Origin: a virus
Length of the DNA stretch: 64,000 nt
Reading direction: 5' to 3' (one strand)
IMG/VR virus record: IMGVR_UViG_3300044643_002965
Coordinates: 1-64,000 of that record
Shown: positions 8,103 to 17,047 of the stretch, one piece after another
How the letters are laid out: every line of letters starts with the position of its first letter
How positions within the stretch are numbered: the stretch's first letter is position 1
The notes under the pieces: model-generated
The model's database searches: none
Seen by the model: the letters and a program-made list of their open reading frames with translations, nothing else
Told to the model about the DNA's origin: nothing
Translations under genes and position numbers: made by a program

Positions 8103-8537
8103 TCAAAATCCATTTGACACAATGTCAATATTCAATTTGTCCATTTCTTTTCGTAACATATGACCACGATTATGAGCATCTTCTCTAGCACTATTCAATG
8201 CGTTTAAATGTGCGTAAATTCTATCTTTGTTATATTTGGCATTTATAATTTTTTCCTTTAATACTGAAACCTCTATATCTCCCTCGGCATACAACTCTGA
8301 TGTTTTATCACTTTTGCCCGCCTCTTTAAATTCTTTAAACTTCTCTATGTACTTTTGTTTGTAGGAGTGCTCTAACAAGGTGTATTGACGATTGGCTTCG
8401 GCATGTGCCACTCCAATATAATCAATAATACCCGAAACATTCTCAAAAAATTTGTTCAAAGTGGCATCAGTAAATTTTAGATTTTGTGGATCTAAAACAA
8501 ACTTTTGATCTCCGATTGAAAACTCTTCACTCTGCAT
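8103..8537 (-). CDS. uvsY: UvsY-like recombination mediator
   Basis: The 144-aa helical, charged product fits the size and pattern of T4 UvsY (137 aa), which loads UvsX on gp32-coated DNA. The best resemblance is the C-terminus, where a hydrophobic helix is followed by NRGHML, like the 'xNRGF/SRGF' end of UvsY proteins, and the central YAEG turn resembles the YYSG segment. It overlaps the replicative helicase gene by 11 bases, so is co-translated with it. Sequence similarity by eye is modest; context (uvsX, gp32, gp41 nearby) carries much of the weight. Confidence 0.5.
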   Translation of the reverse strand: MQSEEFSIGDQKFVLDPQNLKFTDATLNKFFENVSGIIDYIGVAHAEANRQYTLLEHSYKQKYIEKFKEFKEAGKSDKTSELYAEGDIEVSVLKEKIINAKYNKDRIYAHLNALNSAREDAHNRGHMLRKEMDKLNIDIVSNGF

Positions 8538-10032
8538 AATCCACGTCCTCCTCTTTAGGTTCTTTTTTCTTTGAATTCTTTCTTCCGTCTACATTGGCAA
8601 CATCTGCTTTTTGATTGTGTATATTGTGCAAAGCTATTCTATATTCTCCTTCAGAACATTCGTTGATGTCTAAAGTTTCTTTATCATATTTTATAGGAAA
8701 CGCAAACTTAGCCTTGCCATTTCTGTGCTTTACAACAAAAATTCTACCATATCCAGCAGTTGTCTCATCGTTGGTTTGATTTATGCTCCACAAACCATCT
8801 AAAGGCTTGACTTGATCAAACGACCCGCCAATGCTGTTTTCATCAATGTACTCTTCTAATGTGTGGCTTGCTGCAAGCTTATTTGGTTGAATTGCAACAT
8901 AAACACACATTTGATGAATTATGGCAAGGCCACGCAAGTCTCGCATAATACGATACTTTGATTCCCATGTAGAAATTCCAGGAACGTCTTTCATTTCCCC
9001 CGGATAATCTATAATTAACAAGTCTGGTCTAAAACCACTAATTATAATTTGCTCTAAATATGATCTAATTCCAGATATATCAAGAGTGCCAGAAGGAAAT
9101 TGTTTAATTATAAAACGATTTTTATCAATGAATTCTCGTGTATTTATATTAATAAGATCTTCAATTTCTCTCTTGTGCTTTGAAATGTGAGCATGAGGAA
9201 CCATAGCAAATTGACTAGTGAATCTTCTGGCTATGGACATGCAATCCATTTCCAAAGAAAGATACACAACCTTTTTGCCCACCTTGATATTTTCTACAGC
9301 GCTTTTCACCAAACACAAAGATTTACCTTTTCCAGGCAAACCTATAAAAGAATAAATCTCGCCTCTTCGGCATCCTCCAAAAGAAAGACTATCATCAATC
9401 TTGGAAAATCCAGAAGTAAACTTATCTTCTGGCTTGATGTCATTTTCAAGATCAGCAAAAATTTCTTGCAAGTTATTAAAATATTCAAAACCTATTTCAA
9501 AATTCTTATTGACATTTAAAGCGTTTTGAAATCTTTCACATATCGTAGTCCATGTAGATTCATCTTCAGGATTATTTGTTTTTAAATCTTTTTGTGATAA
9601 ATCCATAGCAATACGCAAGGCCTGCATCTTGGCAAATGCAAGTAGTTTGTCAAGCAAAGCTGGTTTTATTTCTGAAGGAGGAATAAAAGATTCGTAGATG
9701 TTTTCCAATTCATTTTTATAATAAAGCTTTATTGCATCCGATCTGCCTTTTATTTTTTCTGACACAAGGTGTTTCATGAACTCTTTGTCAGGCATTGTTT
9801 TATAAGTATCAAAATAAGCATACAAAACAGTAGCCACATCAACATGAGAATCGTTTGAAAAATACTCTGGCACTATCAAAGCTCTAGCCTGAATCAAAAA
9901 AAAGCTGTCGGTCAATATTAAAGCTAAAATTCTTCTTTGAAAATTATCATCCCACTTGAACTTAATCTTTTGAGAGTCTGTAGTTATAAGGGCTTTGAGT
10001 GTCTCTTTTTCCTGTTCGCTGAGATCACTCAC
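8527..10032 (-). CDS. 41: Replicative DNA helicase, DnaB/gp41 type
   Basis: The 501-aa protein is a RecA-fold hexameric helicase. A helical N-terminal domain (about 1-170) precedes the motor domain: GGCRRGEIYSFIGLPGKGKS (P-loop GLPGKGKS at 231-238), VVYLSLEMD (motif 1a), DLLIIDYPG (Walker B, about 343-351) and a VAIQPNK (motif 3) stretch. The C-terminus is acidic/basic low complexity (KKKEPKEEDVDYAE), a likely partner-binding tail. No separate gp61 primase is recognised in the window. Followed by the UvsY-like gene with an 11-base overlap and preceded by a sigma-like gene four bases away. Confidence 0.92.
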   Translation of the reverse strand: MSDLSEQEKETLKALITTDSQKIKFKWDDNFQRRILALILTDSFFLIQARALIVPEYFSNDSHVDVATVLYAYFDTYKTMPDKEFMKHLVSEKIKGRSDAIKLYYKNELENIYESFIPPSEIKPALLDKLLAFAKMQALRIAMDLSQKDLKTNNPEDESTWTTICERFQNALNVNKNFEIGFEYFNNLQEIFADLENDIKPEDKFTSGFSKIDDSLSFGGCRRGEIYSFIGLPGKGKSLCLVKSAVENIKVGKKVVYLSLEMDCMSIARRFTSQFAMVPHAHISKHKREIEDLININTREFIDKNRFIIKQFPSGTLDISGIRSYLEQIIISGFRPDLLIIDYPGEMKDVPGISTWESKYRIMRDLRGLAIIHQMCVYVAIQPNKLAASHTLEEYIDENSIGGSFDQVKPLDGLWSINQTNDETTAGYGRIFVVKHRNGKAKFAFPIKYDKETLDINECSEGEYRIALHNIHNQKADVANVDGRKNSKKKEPKEEDVDYAE

Positions 10033-10035
10033 TTT

Positions 10036-10596
10036 TCACCCATCTACTAAATAATCATGATCAGAAATACTGACCTGGCCACCTCTCAGTGGCTTTTCTC
10101 TTGTAATCTTTTTACCTAAATTTCTTTGGCAATTCCATACGATTTGTTTGCAGTATGTCGAAAATTTCAAATCAAATTGCAAAGACCTTTCTTTATCAGG
10201 TCGCTCATTGATTTTTAAAAAACTATTACATATTTTTTCAAGAACTAATTCTTGATAGTCGCCAAAAGTCTGCCTATTCGCACCGTGCCTAGTTCTGTTC
10301 TTCCACAAATTTATTAACTCTTCCAAAACTAACTTTGAAACTTTGTCTAATTTTTTATTAAGTAATAAAGTGTCAAAACAAGAATTCAAAAAAATCTGCC
10401 TCTTATAATAGCTTCCAGCTCTCAACACAGCTAACATCAATTCTTGTTGAAAATCATCTAAATCATATTGATGATTATTATTACAATTCTTCCTAGTTAA
10501 TTGCCAAGCCGCATAATAACAAAGTTTACCAAACTTTTTATCTAACTTTGTATACTCTTCCGAAGTAATTGGAAAGTTTTTATATATCGAACTCAT
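10036..10596 (-). CDS. Sigma-70 region 2-like protein
   Basis: The 186-aa product contains DLDDFQQELMLAVLRAGSYY (residues 44-63), much like the 'DL.QE..l.l..A...yd' of sigma region 2.1-2.2, and a second half FDLKFSTYCKQIVWNCQRNL resembling region 2.3-2.4 ('FsTYa...I...I'). Between the two a helical insert of ~80 residues separates the halves, which is unusual. No region 4 is evident. It starts inside the stop of the DNA polymerase gene (ATGA) and ends four bases before the helicase ATG, so it is part of the replication operon; a role in coupling transcription to replication is conceivable, not shown. Confidence 0.5.
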   Translation of the reverse strand: MSSIYKNFPITSEEYTKLDKKFGKLCYYAAWQLTRKNCNNNHQYDLDDFQQELMLAVLRAGSYYKRQIFLNSCFDTLLLNKKLDKVSKLVLEELINLWKNRTRHGANRQTFGDYQELVLEKICNSFLKINERPDKERSLQFDLKFSTYCKQIVWNCQRNLGKKITREKPLRGGQVSISDHDYLVDG

Positions 10597-11912
10597 TTTT
10601 TCCCTTTGTGTTTTTCAGTACTTTGCATATTGTCTAATCTTAGACCTATCTTGGAACTTACTTTTAATTTAAGGGATGGAATCAATTCGTTTTCACTCTC
10701 AAGTATATTTTTTGCAACTTTATAACCATCTTTCAAATTTTCTTTGGAAATAGCCATAAAGTAACCATCATGCACATGAAAAACTAAAGAAAACAAATTT
10801 TTAGCACCCTTGTATAATTTTACCAAATAATATAAACAAATCAATGATGCTGGAGATTGTACAACAAAATTTCTTGCTTTGTAATAAGTAGAATCATCGA
10901 AAATTCTTTTCCTACCAAAATAATCTAAACAAAAACCTTGAGATCTTGCTTCATTTGAACTCTTTTCAACAAAATGAAAAGATGCTGGGAACTGCTCCCT
11001 TAAATTGTTTATAAATTTTTCTGATTGATCTAATGAAATATCGAGAACTTTTGACAGACTGTTTGCTGTCTGTCCATATATAACCGGCAAAAACATTTTT
11101 TTGCCGAATTCCCTTGCATTTTCAAAATTAATATCACCAGTAACTTTGTAAAATATATCCGCATATACATCTTCGCTATTATTTACTATCTTAAGAAGAT
11201 TCTCGTCATTAGCTATTTCTGCCAAAACAGCTACTTCCATATTTTTGTAATCCATCTGCATAAAGTATGTGTATTTTTGAGGCAATGTAAGAGCCGATTT
11301 ATCACCCCCCAACGAGTGTGGGTTGTAAGAGTACTTTTTTTCGTTGTTACACAGCAATCTTCCGTTCTCTTGGCCTTCGACCACATAATTCGGATAAACC
11401 AGCACACACTTAAAATCGTGCCTTAAAATGAAAGATTCCAAAGCAGGAACAACCTGTTGAATTAATTGCATATAAATTAGTTTATATAATTTTATAGCGC
11501 TGGCATCTTTAGTAAAGGTAATAAAGTTTTTAGTCGCCATGCCGATGTTGCCTACTGAACTAGGCAGAGAATTGTAAGATTCATACCAATACAAATCATA
11601 AAAATACTTAAAGAAAATATTTTTACCACATAGCCTGCCAAATAATGTGTAAAGATTTTTAAAGTTATAACCAACAACCATAATATTTTTTTCATTTATA
11701 ACTGTCGTCAACATAGTAGCTACCAACAAAGCATTATCTGGATTTATATTAAATATTTGATTATAACCTTTAACCCCAAATATTTGTAATTTAATATTGC
11801 AATCAACCAAAGTTGTGGAATCTGGATCTGCTGGTGTCCAAACACAAAACAAAAACTTCTCAACTCCACAAGCCTCATAAAGATTGGAAGTCAAATCGCA
11901 AAGGTTTTTCAT
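10593..11912 (-). CDS. Compact family A DNA polymerase
   Basis: The 439-aa protein carries the PolA catalytic motifs: motif A MDYKNMEVAVLAEIAN (catalytic Asp), motif B AREFGKKMFLPVIYGQ (the O helix) and motif C FHVHDGYF (second catalytic Asp). Against the usual forms, motif B has Leu where Phe/Tyr selects the sugar (canonical KxxNFGxxYG, here KKMFLPVIYG), and motif C has HDG instead of HDE. At 439 aa it is much shorter than PolA or T7 polymerase: the N-terminal ~200 residues keep only a faint exonuclease-like segment (VVGYNFKNLYTLFG) without a clear DxE, so proofreading is probably absent. Whether it is the main replicase, or a T4-type gp43 lies elsewhere, cannot be told from this window. Confidence 0.82.
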   Translation of the reverse strand: MKNLCDLTSNLYEACGVEKFLFCVWTPADPDSTTLVDCNIKLQIFGVKGYNQIFNINPDNALLVATMLTTVINEKNIMVVGYNFKNLYTLFGRLCGKNIFFKYFYDLYWYESYNSLPSSVGNIGMATKNFITFTKDASAIKLYKLIYMQLIQQVVPALESFILRHDFKCVLVYPNYVVEGQENGRLLCNNEKKYSYNPHSLGGDKSALTLPQKYTYFMQMDYKNMEVAVLAEIANDENLLKIVNNSEDVYADIFYKVTGDINFENAREFGKKMFLPVIYGQTANSLSKVLDISLDQSEKFINNLREQFPASFHFVEKSSNEARSQGFCLDYFGRKRIFDDSTYYKARNFVVQSPASLICLYYLVKLYKGAKNLFSLVFHVHDGYFMAISKENLKDGYKVAKNILESENELIPSLKLKVSSKIGLRLDNMQSTEKHKGKK

Positions 11913-11949
11913 ACTTGAACTTTAACACTTCTAGAGGAATCAAACAAAC

Positions 11950-12495
11950 AGATTATATGATTACATTAAATGTAATTATCAGTCCGCACTGGGGGGCAGG
12001 CCAAGGGGGGTAAGACAAAAATAAAAGGATTAAGTAAAGATTACTTAAACCTTTTTAAAGTCTAATCCACTTGGTTTCGCCTAAGCTGTAAAAACAACTT
12101 AGATAAAACTAATGTGTCTTTTTGAACAGAATCTTAACCTTTACCCTGTTATGCATAAAACAAACTAACAAGAATCAAGATTCTTAAGTTTTTGTTCTTA
12201 GAAGAGATTTAGTTCTAAAAACTTTTCAGTTCTAAGATACTTTACTCTTCACATAACTGCCTGCCGAAATTAGGCAGGTAAAGGCTCACCTCATCTGCGT
12301 TGTTGAATCGTTAGGATCCCAGATTTCCTAACGGGCCTTGACAGGGGGTACCGTCTCAACATGGTTTTAGTCTCAAGTGTTTAAATAAATTTAACCACTT
12401 AAAACCGTCAAGCTAGTTCAGGCAGACACTTGGCCTTACTCCTTGACTTAATTGAAGTATAACCTCTTGCAAAAGAAGAATTCAAGCGTAGACTA
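11950..12495 (+). ncRNA. Candidate large structured RNA (gene-free, hairpin-rich)
   Basis: No open frame fits this ~590-base gap, but inverted repeats follow each other through its whole length. Seen pairs: 11960-11976, 11980-11991, 12032-12046 inside an outer pair 12027-12031/12064-12068, 12081-12102, 12170-12185 (seven perfect pairs), 12186-12193 with 12217-12224, 12260-12278 (CCTGCC/GGCAGG), 12309-12333 (CGTTAGGA/TCCTAACG) inside 12302-12306/12356-12360, 12363-12406 (two nested stems), and 12407-12412 with 12442-12447. The density and nesting suggest a folded RNA rather than a replication origin, though an origin is the main alternative. Strand is uncertain; plus is given because the next gene (12501) runs that way and the divergent polymerase gene starts at 11912. 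Confidence 0.5.
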
Positions 12496-12500
12496 GAAAA

Positions 12501-13190
12501 ATGCAATACGACCCCCAGATCGCTGTAGAAGGCAACTTCACTCCAGAAGAAACTCTGGCTTATCAACTCACTTGTCATTGGGTTGAATTAAGACACAAGA
12601 TATTTCCAAACTACAGACACCAAAAGATTAGTGGTAGAAAAGGAGATATTAGAAAAACATATTTGTTTAAGAATATTTTAAAGTTTGTAAGAGATAAAAA
12701 TAAAACCTTTAAAGGATTTCAATTTGTTTTATACATGAGAGCACAGCTTGAGATTCTTAAAAAAATACAAAATGATGGCCACCAAGTGGTAGTTGAAGCT
12801 AATTGTCTTCATGGAGAACAATCTGAAAAAAGATGGATGCTATGGAAGAAAAAAGTAGCTGTTGAAAACGCCACAACAAAAATTGAATATCATGTTGTTG
12901 AAAGCAATATTGAAATGGAATTAGATAAAACAAAAAAAACAATTTTATCAATACTAGGAAGTGATGTAACAAAAGAAAAATATATAAACTCAAGTCTTGA
13001 TATTTTAAAATTTGTTATATTGAAAAAAATAAGTCCTTTGTATATTTTGGTTTCAAAGTGGATAAAAATAATAAAACCAGAACTTCTTCAAGATATAAAA
13101 GATCTATCAAATACTAAAAAATATGATGACTATAACTTAGAAAAAGTACAAACTGTTTATAATAAAATGTTTGATTTTGAGTCTGCTTAG
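12501..13190 (+). CDS. Hypothetical protein, 229 aa
   Basis: Unrecognised, mainly helical and Lys-rich; no membrane segment. The N-terminus (YDPQIAVEGNFTPEETLAYQ) is less basic than the rest, and a middle part contains Trp/Lys-rich helices (EKRWMLWKKKVA). No clear ribosome binding site precedes the ATG at 12501. It follows directly on the hairpin-rich region, so that region might be its 5' leader. Its stop interlocks with the stop of the convergent gene at 13187 (TTAG). Confidence 0.6.
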   Translation: MQYDPQIAVEGNFTPEETLAYQLTCHWVELRHKIFPNYRHQKISGRKGDIRKTYLFKNILKFVRDKNKTFKGFQFVLYMRAQLEILKKIQNDGHQVVVEANCLHGEQSEKRWMLWKKKVAVENATTKIEYHVVESNIEMELDKTKKTILSILGSDVTKEKYINSSLDILKFVILKKISPLYILVSKWIKIIKPELLQDIKDLSNTKKYDDYNLEKVQTVYNKMFDFESA

Positions 13191-14017
13191 TAAGTTGAGA
13201 ATGCATTTCTTATTGTTTCTACAATTTCTTTATTGGGTTGAGATGGAGAATAATATTCATCCCACTCGCTTGGTTGAAGTTTCCACAATCTTTGTTTAGT
13301 AGGAGATAATATATCATTTCCCCAACATCTTATTAATCCTTTTTCTGGGTAATATGCCAAATTGATATTAAATTGTTCTGCTCTATTAGCACTTGGAGAT
13401 TCAACACCGTTTCCAGTAAATGAAAAATATATTGTGTAATTATTTTCATTATTTTCAATTGTTCCATTATAAATCATAACAGCCGGATGTCTAGCTCTTA
13501 CTTCAGAAGCTATGTCTAAAGTTAATTTTCTTAATCCAGTATATTTTGCATTTGGAGATTCTAATGGTGTTTTGTCTACAGATTCAAGATAGCTATTTAC
13601 ATTAACAGCAATTCTAAGTTCTTCTTCGATATCCATATCTCCTATATGATTGTAATCATTAATTAAAGGAAGTATATTCTTGCAAATGGCAACACTTTCA
13701 CCAGTTAAATCAGTTATTTCTCTTCTTATTATTATTTTCAAAGATCCAAAAGGAGAAACTTCTACAGTATAATTTCCTACTGGATTTATAGTTTCGCCAT
13801 AAACAACTTTGCTTTCAAATTTTCTAGAAGGTTTCTTATTTCCTATTTTTCCCAAATTAACAAGTTCGGTTAAAATTCCTGAAATTTTTAGTGGTTCCAG
13901 AGGTTCTTCTTCATATAAACTGGTAGTTGCTTTATGTGTTTTGGCATTTGATGGAAAACCAAATAAAGCTGCTGGGCTCGTTCCTAGCCATTCCTTAAAA
14001 TAAAGCTGTTTAAACAT
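13187..14017 (-). CDS. Putative internal head protein with capsid-targeting-like N-terminus
   Basis: I do not recognise the 276-aa body, which is mixed alpha/beta with a long strand-rich part (TVEVSPFGSLKIIIRR, YTIYFSFTGNG). The N-terminus MFKQLYFKEWLG fits the [F/Y]-x-[E/K]-[F/W]-[L/I] pattern shared with six other genes here and with T4 internal proteins (MKTYQEFI). I choose ATG at 14017 rather than 14032: a late-type octamer GATAAATA ends five bases before it, so the longer start would lie upstream of the transcript. It diverges from the 14031 gene, which has the same N-terminal pattern. Confidence 0.6.
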   Translation of the reverse strand: MFKQLYFKEWLGTSPAALFGFPSNAKTHKATTSLYEEEPLEPLKISGILTELVNLGKIGNKKPSRKFESKVVYGETINPVGNYTVEVSPFGSLKIIIRREITDLTGESVAICKNILPLINDYNHIGDMDIEEELRIAVNVNSYLESVDKTPLESPNAKYTGLRKLTLDIASEVRARHPAVMIYNGTIENNENNYTIYFSFTGNGVESPSANRAEQFNINLAYYPEKGLIRCWGNDILSPTKQRLWKLQPSEWDEYYSPSQPNKEIVETIRNAFSTY

Positions 14018-14030
14018 AAATATATTTATC
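14015..14030. promoter_or_regulatory. Back-to-back late-type promoters
   Basis: CATAAATA on the plus strand (14015-14022) abuts GATAAATA on the minus strand (14030-14023), giving a 16-base near-palindrome between two divergent genes. NATAAATA is the late promoter core used by gp55 sigma factors of T4-like phages; a gp55-like gene is at 33091. The start codons lie five (minus) and eight (plus) bases beyond the octamers, so both messages would begin at or very near the start codon. Confidence 0.6.
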
Positions 14031-14309
14031 ATGACTAGCTTTAAAATTTGGTTAGAAGAAAAAGATTACAAGCAAGCAAAGAAATCTTTGTTGGATTTAA
14101 TCCAACCTAAAATGAATATATCAAATAAAGATTTTAATTCAAAGCAATTAAAAGATTTTGATGAAAAGACTATAAAAATGATTGAAGAAATCATAAAAAG
14201 CAATTTTATGTATGACAAATTAGATGATTCTAAAAAAGATGAAATAGATATTTGCATAACATCTAAAAATTGTACTTTGTCTAATTTAGCAAGAAGTTTG
14301 GAAAATTAA
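14031..14309 (+). CDS. Putative small internal head protein, 92 aa
   Basis: A Lys-rich helical protein beginning MTSFKIWLEEKDY, the same pattern as T4 internal proteins, with a possible prohead-protease site at LEE near residue 10. The rest (KQAKKSLLDLIQPKMNI...) is unrecognised. Expressed from the late-type octamer at 14015-14022. Its stop interlocks with that of uvsW (TTAA at 14306-14309). Confidence 0.6.
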   Translation: MTSFKIWLEEKDYKQAKKSLLDLIQPKMNISNKDFNSKQLKDFDEKTIKMIEEIIKSNFMYDKLDDSKKDEIDICITSKNCTLSNLARSLEN

Positions 14310-15718
14310 TCTAAAACTTCAACATCATGACCCTCATCTTTTAGAATTTTAATTCTTTTTTTGCTATGCTTATACAAATAAGGATTAATATCAAATACAA
14401 AATCATGGTAGTTTAATATATTTTTATCATCTGCTGTTCTTAATCCTCTGCCCATTCTTTGAATAATAAGATGTTCTGCTTGCCCCCCGGCAGCATTGAC
14501 GAGGTTGTGAACAAATACGTTAATTCCTGTATTAAATATACCATGAGTAGCTATAGCTACACAATTTTCTGATTTTTGAAGTTTATCAATAACTTCTTTC
14601 CTGGTTTCATTGTTGTCCTCGCCTTTTACCCAATGAGCATGAGGCATTAAATTTTTCAATACATCACCATGAGCAATTCTCTCTACAAGGATAAGACTGC
14701 GACCTTTCATGTTCATTACTAATTCGACTACTTTTTGGTGAAAAATATCGTTTTCTACCAAGCCTTTTGTAACAGCATCGATATAAATTTCATAGTCAAG
14801 AGCTGGCTCTTTTATTGTGTGAAAATAGCACTTGCTTTTAGATAGTCTTCCTCTACTCTGTAGTTCTTTTGTCTTTAGAACCCCTCCTTCAGCAGATTGT
14901 ATTTTGAATACGGGTCCAAAAAACCCCTTAACATAAAATTTTTGTATCTTATCTTTTTCTCCGTGTTTAAACGGAGTTGCGCTAACTGCAATTCTAACAG
15001 AGCAATTTTTTAGTTTTCTGTAGATGTTTTTAGGTCCAGCGCTCATCATATCATGAATTTCATCAACTAGAAGAACTTCGGTATCTGCTAAAATATGTTC
15101 TGCTTTTTCAATTGATTGAACAGTTGATACGGTAAATATATTTGGTTCATTATAGCCTTGCCATATTCTTCCTACATTTTTCAACCCCCATTTTACATAT
15201 TCATCGTAATTTTGTGCAGCAAGTGTTTTTCTATTTTGCAATATAAGAGTTTTTGTATTTGGCGGTAAAGATTTTAGTATCGAAAGCATTGTTAGTGACT
15301 TCCCAGAACTTGTGGGAGCAAATATAATACCTCTTTTGTTTTTAATTGATTGATTAACTAATTCGACTTGATAATTTTCAAGTGTTATAACTTTTTCTTC
15401 TTTAGGAGTAAAAGGTTTTAAAAAGTCTTTGTCTATTTCCTTTATAGCGAAATCAATTTTTGTTCTATTGTCTTTGTAAGTTGGGTGCTCTCCAAAATGC
15501 TTGCAAGCGCCAATTACTTCTGGAAGTAAACCGCTTAAAAACTTGCCATTGTTTTTATTAAAAAAGTTTGTAAAGCCATCCCAAAGTTTTGCTTTGTATC
15601 TTGGGTTATGAAAATAAGATATGTCACGGAAACGAAGTTGCTCAAACAAGAACTTCAATAAATCTTGATTTTCTGTTTGCAAAATACTTATATCATTGTT
15701 TACAGTAATGTGCGCCAT
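14306..15718 (-). CDS. uvsW: UvsW helicase (superfamily 2)
   Basis: The 470-aa protein is a SF2 helicase that unwinds branched DNA and R-loops in T4. Motifs: APTSSGKS (Walker A, 134-141), VDEIHD (219-222, DEIH form of Walker B), VSATPF (motif III, about 245), and IIQRMGRGLR (motif VI, about 425). The N-terminal ~100 residues form a small domain seen in UvsW (WDGFTNFFNKNNGKF, LLPEV). Length is near T4 UvsW (~500 aa). ATG follows AGGAG. It is downstream of the Dda-like gene, ten bases apart. Confidence 0.9.
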   Translation of the reverse strand: MAHITVNNDISILQTENQDLLKFLFEQLRFRDISYFHNPRYKAKLWDGFTNFFNKNNGKFLSGLLPEVIGACKHFGEHPTYKDNRTKIDFAIKEIDKDFLKPFTPKEEKVITLENYQVELVNQSIKNKRGIIFAPTSSGKSLTMLSILKSLPPNTKTLILQNRKTLAAQNYDEYVKWGLKNVGRIWQGYNEPNIFTVSTVQSIEKAEHILADTEVLLVDEIHDMMSAGPKNIYRKLKNCSVRIAVSATPFKHGEKDKIQKFYVKGFFGPVFKIQSAEGGVLKTKELQSRGRLSKSKCYFHTIKEPALDYEIYIDAVTKGLVENDIFHQKVVELVMNMKGRSLILVERIAHGDVLKNLMPHAHWVKGEDNNETRKEVIDKLQKSENCVAIATHGIFNTGINVFVHNLVNAAGGQAEHLIIQRMGRGLRTADDKNILNYHDFVFDINPYLYKHSKKRIKILKDEGHDVEVLD

Positions 15719-15727
15719 TTTTTCTCC

Positions 15728-16783
15728 TCATACAGCCCATATTATACCCTCTCTTGCTCTAGATGCAGCAGTATAAGCCCATCTTTTGTGGTCCCATATG
15801 CTGCTTTTTTCTTCTAAAACAAGAATTTTATTCCATTCATCGCCTTGGCTTTTGTGGCAAGTTATACAAAAAGCATAATCAAAATATCCTTGTTCGCTAT
15901 CTCTATTAGCCGATTCAAGAAGTTTTTCGACTCCAAATTGGTTGGAGTCCACTAAAATATCAAACTTCTTGCCAAGATCATTTCTAAATATGAGTCTTCT
16001 GCCACGAATGGATTCAACAACTACTTGCATACCGTTGAATATACCAAGATTCCTGTTGTTTTTCAAGCAGATAATTTTCTCACCTGGATTTATTTTGTCT
16101 TCAAATTTATATTGTTTTCTCATAAAATTGTTAATAGAAAGTCTGGTCTTATTGTAAGCACAAATTATTTGATCAGAATTCTTCATTTCATCAACTGCAA
16201 TACTTCCTTTTTTCTTAATAATAACAGTATTGTCTGGAGATTCGTATTTAACGGCTTCTCCACCTTTTCTAAGGTAATCTGCAAACTTTGCAATATTGTT
16301 GGCATTTCGATGAATTGTCTCCAGTTTTATATCTGGATTTTTCATCAAATTAAAATCAGTTCCTATTGGCTCTAGCTGTCCATGATCTCCAATAAATATA
16401 ATTGGAAGACTATACCATAATAAGTTATCGAATATTTCTTCAGAAACCATACTTGATTCATCAACTATGAAACCGCCACAACCGATGTTATTTTTTCTTT
16501 TTAATGTAAAAACTGGATCATTATTTTCATCAGTTTTTACATCGTAAATAGTAGAATGTATTGTTTCTGCTGTGTAAACTCCTTTTCTTTTCAACACATT
16601 GCAAGCCTTGCCTGTGTATGCACATATTGCAAAGCTAGGGAAAAATTTAGCTATTTCTTTTAAACATGTACTTTTTCCAGTGCCAGCATATCCTCCCATG
16701 CTGATAAATTTTGATTTCTTATAATTTTCACGGATGAAAAGTATAGCGTTTTTTTGTTCTTCCGTTAATTCTATAGAAGACAT
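15728..16783 (-). CDS. dda: Dda-like 5'-3' DNA helicase (SF1B)
   Basis: The 351-aa protein has the RecD/Dda motor: GYAGTGKS (Walker A, 31-38), YTGKA (motif Ia, 56-60), VDESS (motif II, 107-111), GDHGQLEPIG (motif III), AYNKTR (motif IV) and FCITCHKSQGDEW plus YTAASRAREG (motifs V and VI) at the end. T4 Dda (439 aa) drives fork progression and template switching; here the protein is shorter, so the 'pin' and 'hook' insertions may be reduced. ATG is preceded by AAAGGAA. Confidence 0.88.
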   Translation of the reverse strand: MSSIELTEEQKNAILFIRENYKKSKFISMGGYAGTGKSTCLKEIAKFFPSFAICAYTGKACNVLKRKGVYTAETIHSTIYDVKTDENNDPVFTLKRKNNIGCGGFIVDESSMVSEEIFDNLLWYSLPIIFIGDHGQLEPIGTDFNLMKNPDIKLETIHRNANNIAKFADYLRKGGEAVKYESPDNTVIIKKKGSIAVDEMKNSDQIICAYNKTRLSINNFMRKQYKFEDKINPGEKIICLKNNRNLGIFNGMQVVVESIRGRRLIFRNDLGKKFDILVDSNQFGVEKLLESANRDSEQGYFDYAFCITCHKSQGDEWNKILVLEEKSSIWDHKRWAYTAASRAREGIIWAV

Positions 16784-16867
16784 GTAGGGTTCCTTTTGCT
16801 ACCAAAAGTACGAAATTCCATTTCCGTTTGCCATAAATACCTTTGTCGCTTTACCGAAGAGGATTTT

Positions 16868-17047
16868 ATGTCGAACGAAAAAATTGCCGAAGCGGTTAAG
16901 ATTCTAGGGATACTAGAAAAAAAATTCCAGCGCATTGAGGACAGCCAAAATTTATTACATGAAAAAATTAATAAAACAATTGAAAAAACTATAGAAATAA
17001 TAAGTTATAAAGAAAATGAAGAAAATGAAAATTTAATTATTTGTTAA
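16868..17047 (+). CDS. Small coiled-coil protein, 59 aa
   Basis: A short helical protein (MSNEKIAEAVKILGILEKKF...) with heptad-like hydrophobics and an acidic tail. The start at 16868 is set by GAAGAGGA a few bases upstream; the open frame extends back to 16796 without a site. Function unknown. Its stop interlocks with the convergent gene at 17044 (TTAA). Confidence 0.55.
   Translation: MSNEKIAEAVKILGILEKKFQRIEDSQNLLHEKINKTIEKTIEIISYKENEENENLIIC

Noticed and set aside
11950-12495. Group I intron or tRNA/tmRNA
   Set aside because: A GACTAGA near 12490 recalls an intron R element, but no partner S element, split gene or endonuclease frame was found; no T-loop GTTCGAAT or CCA end for a tRNA.
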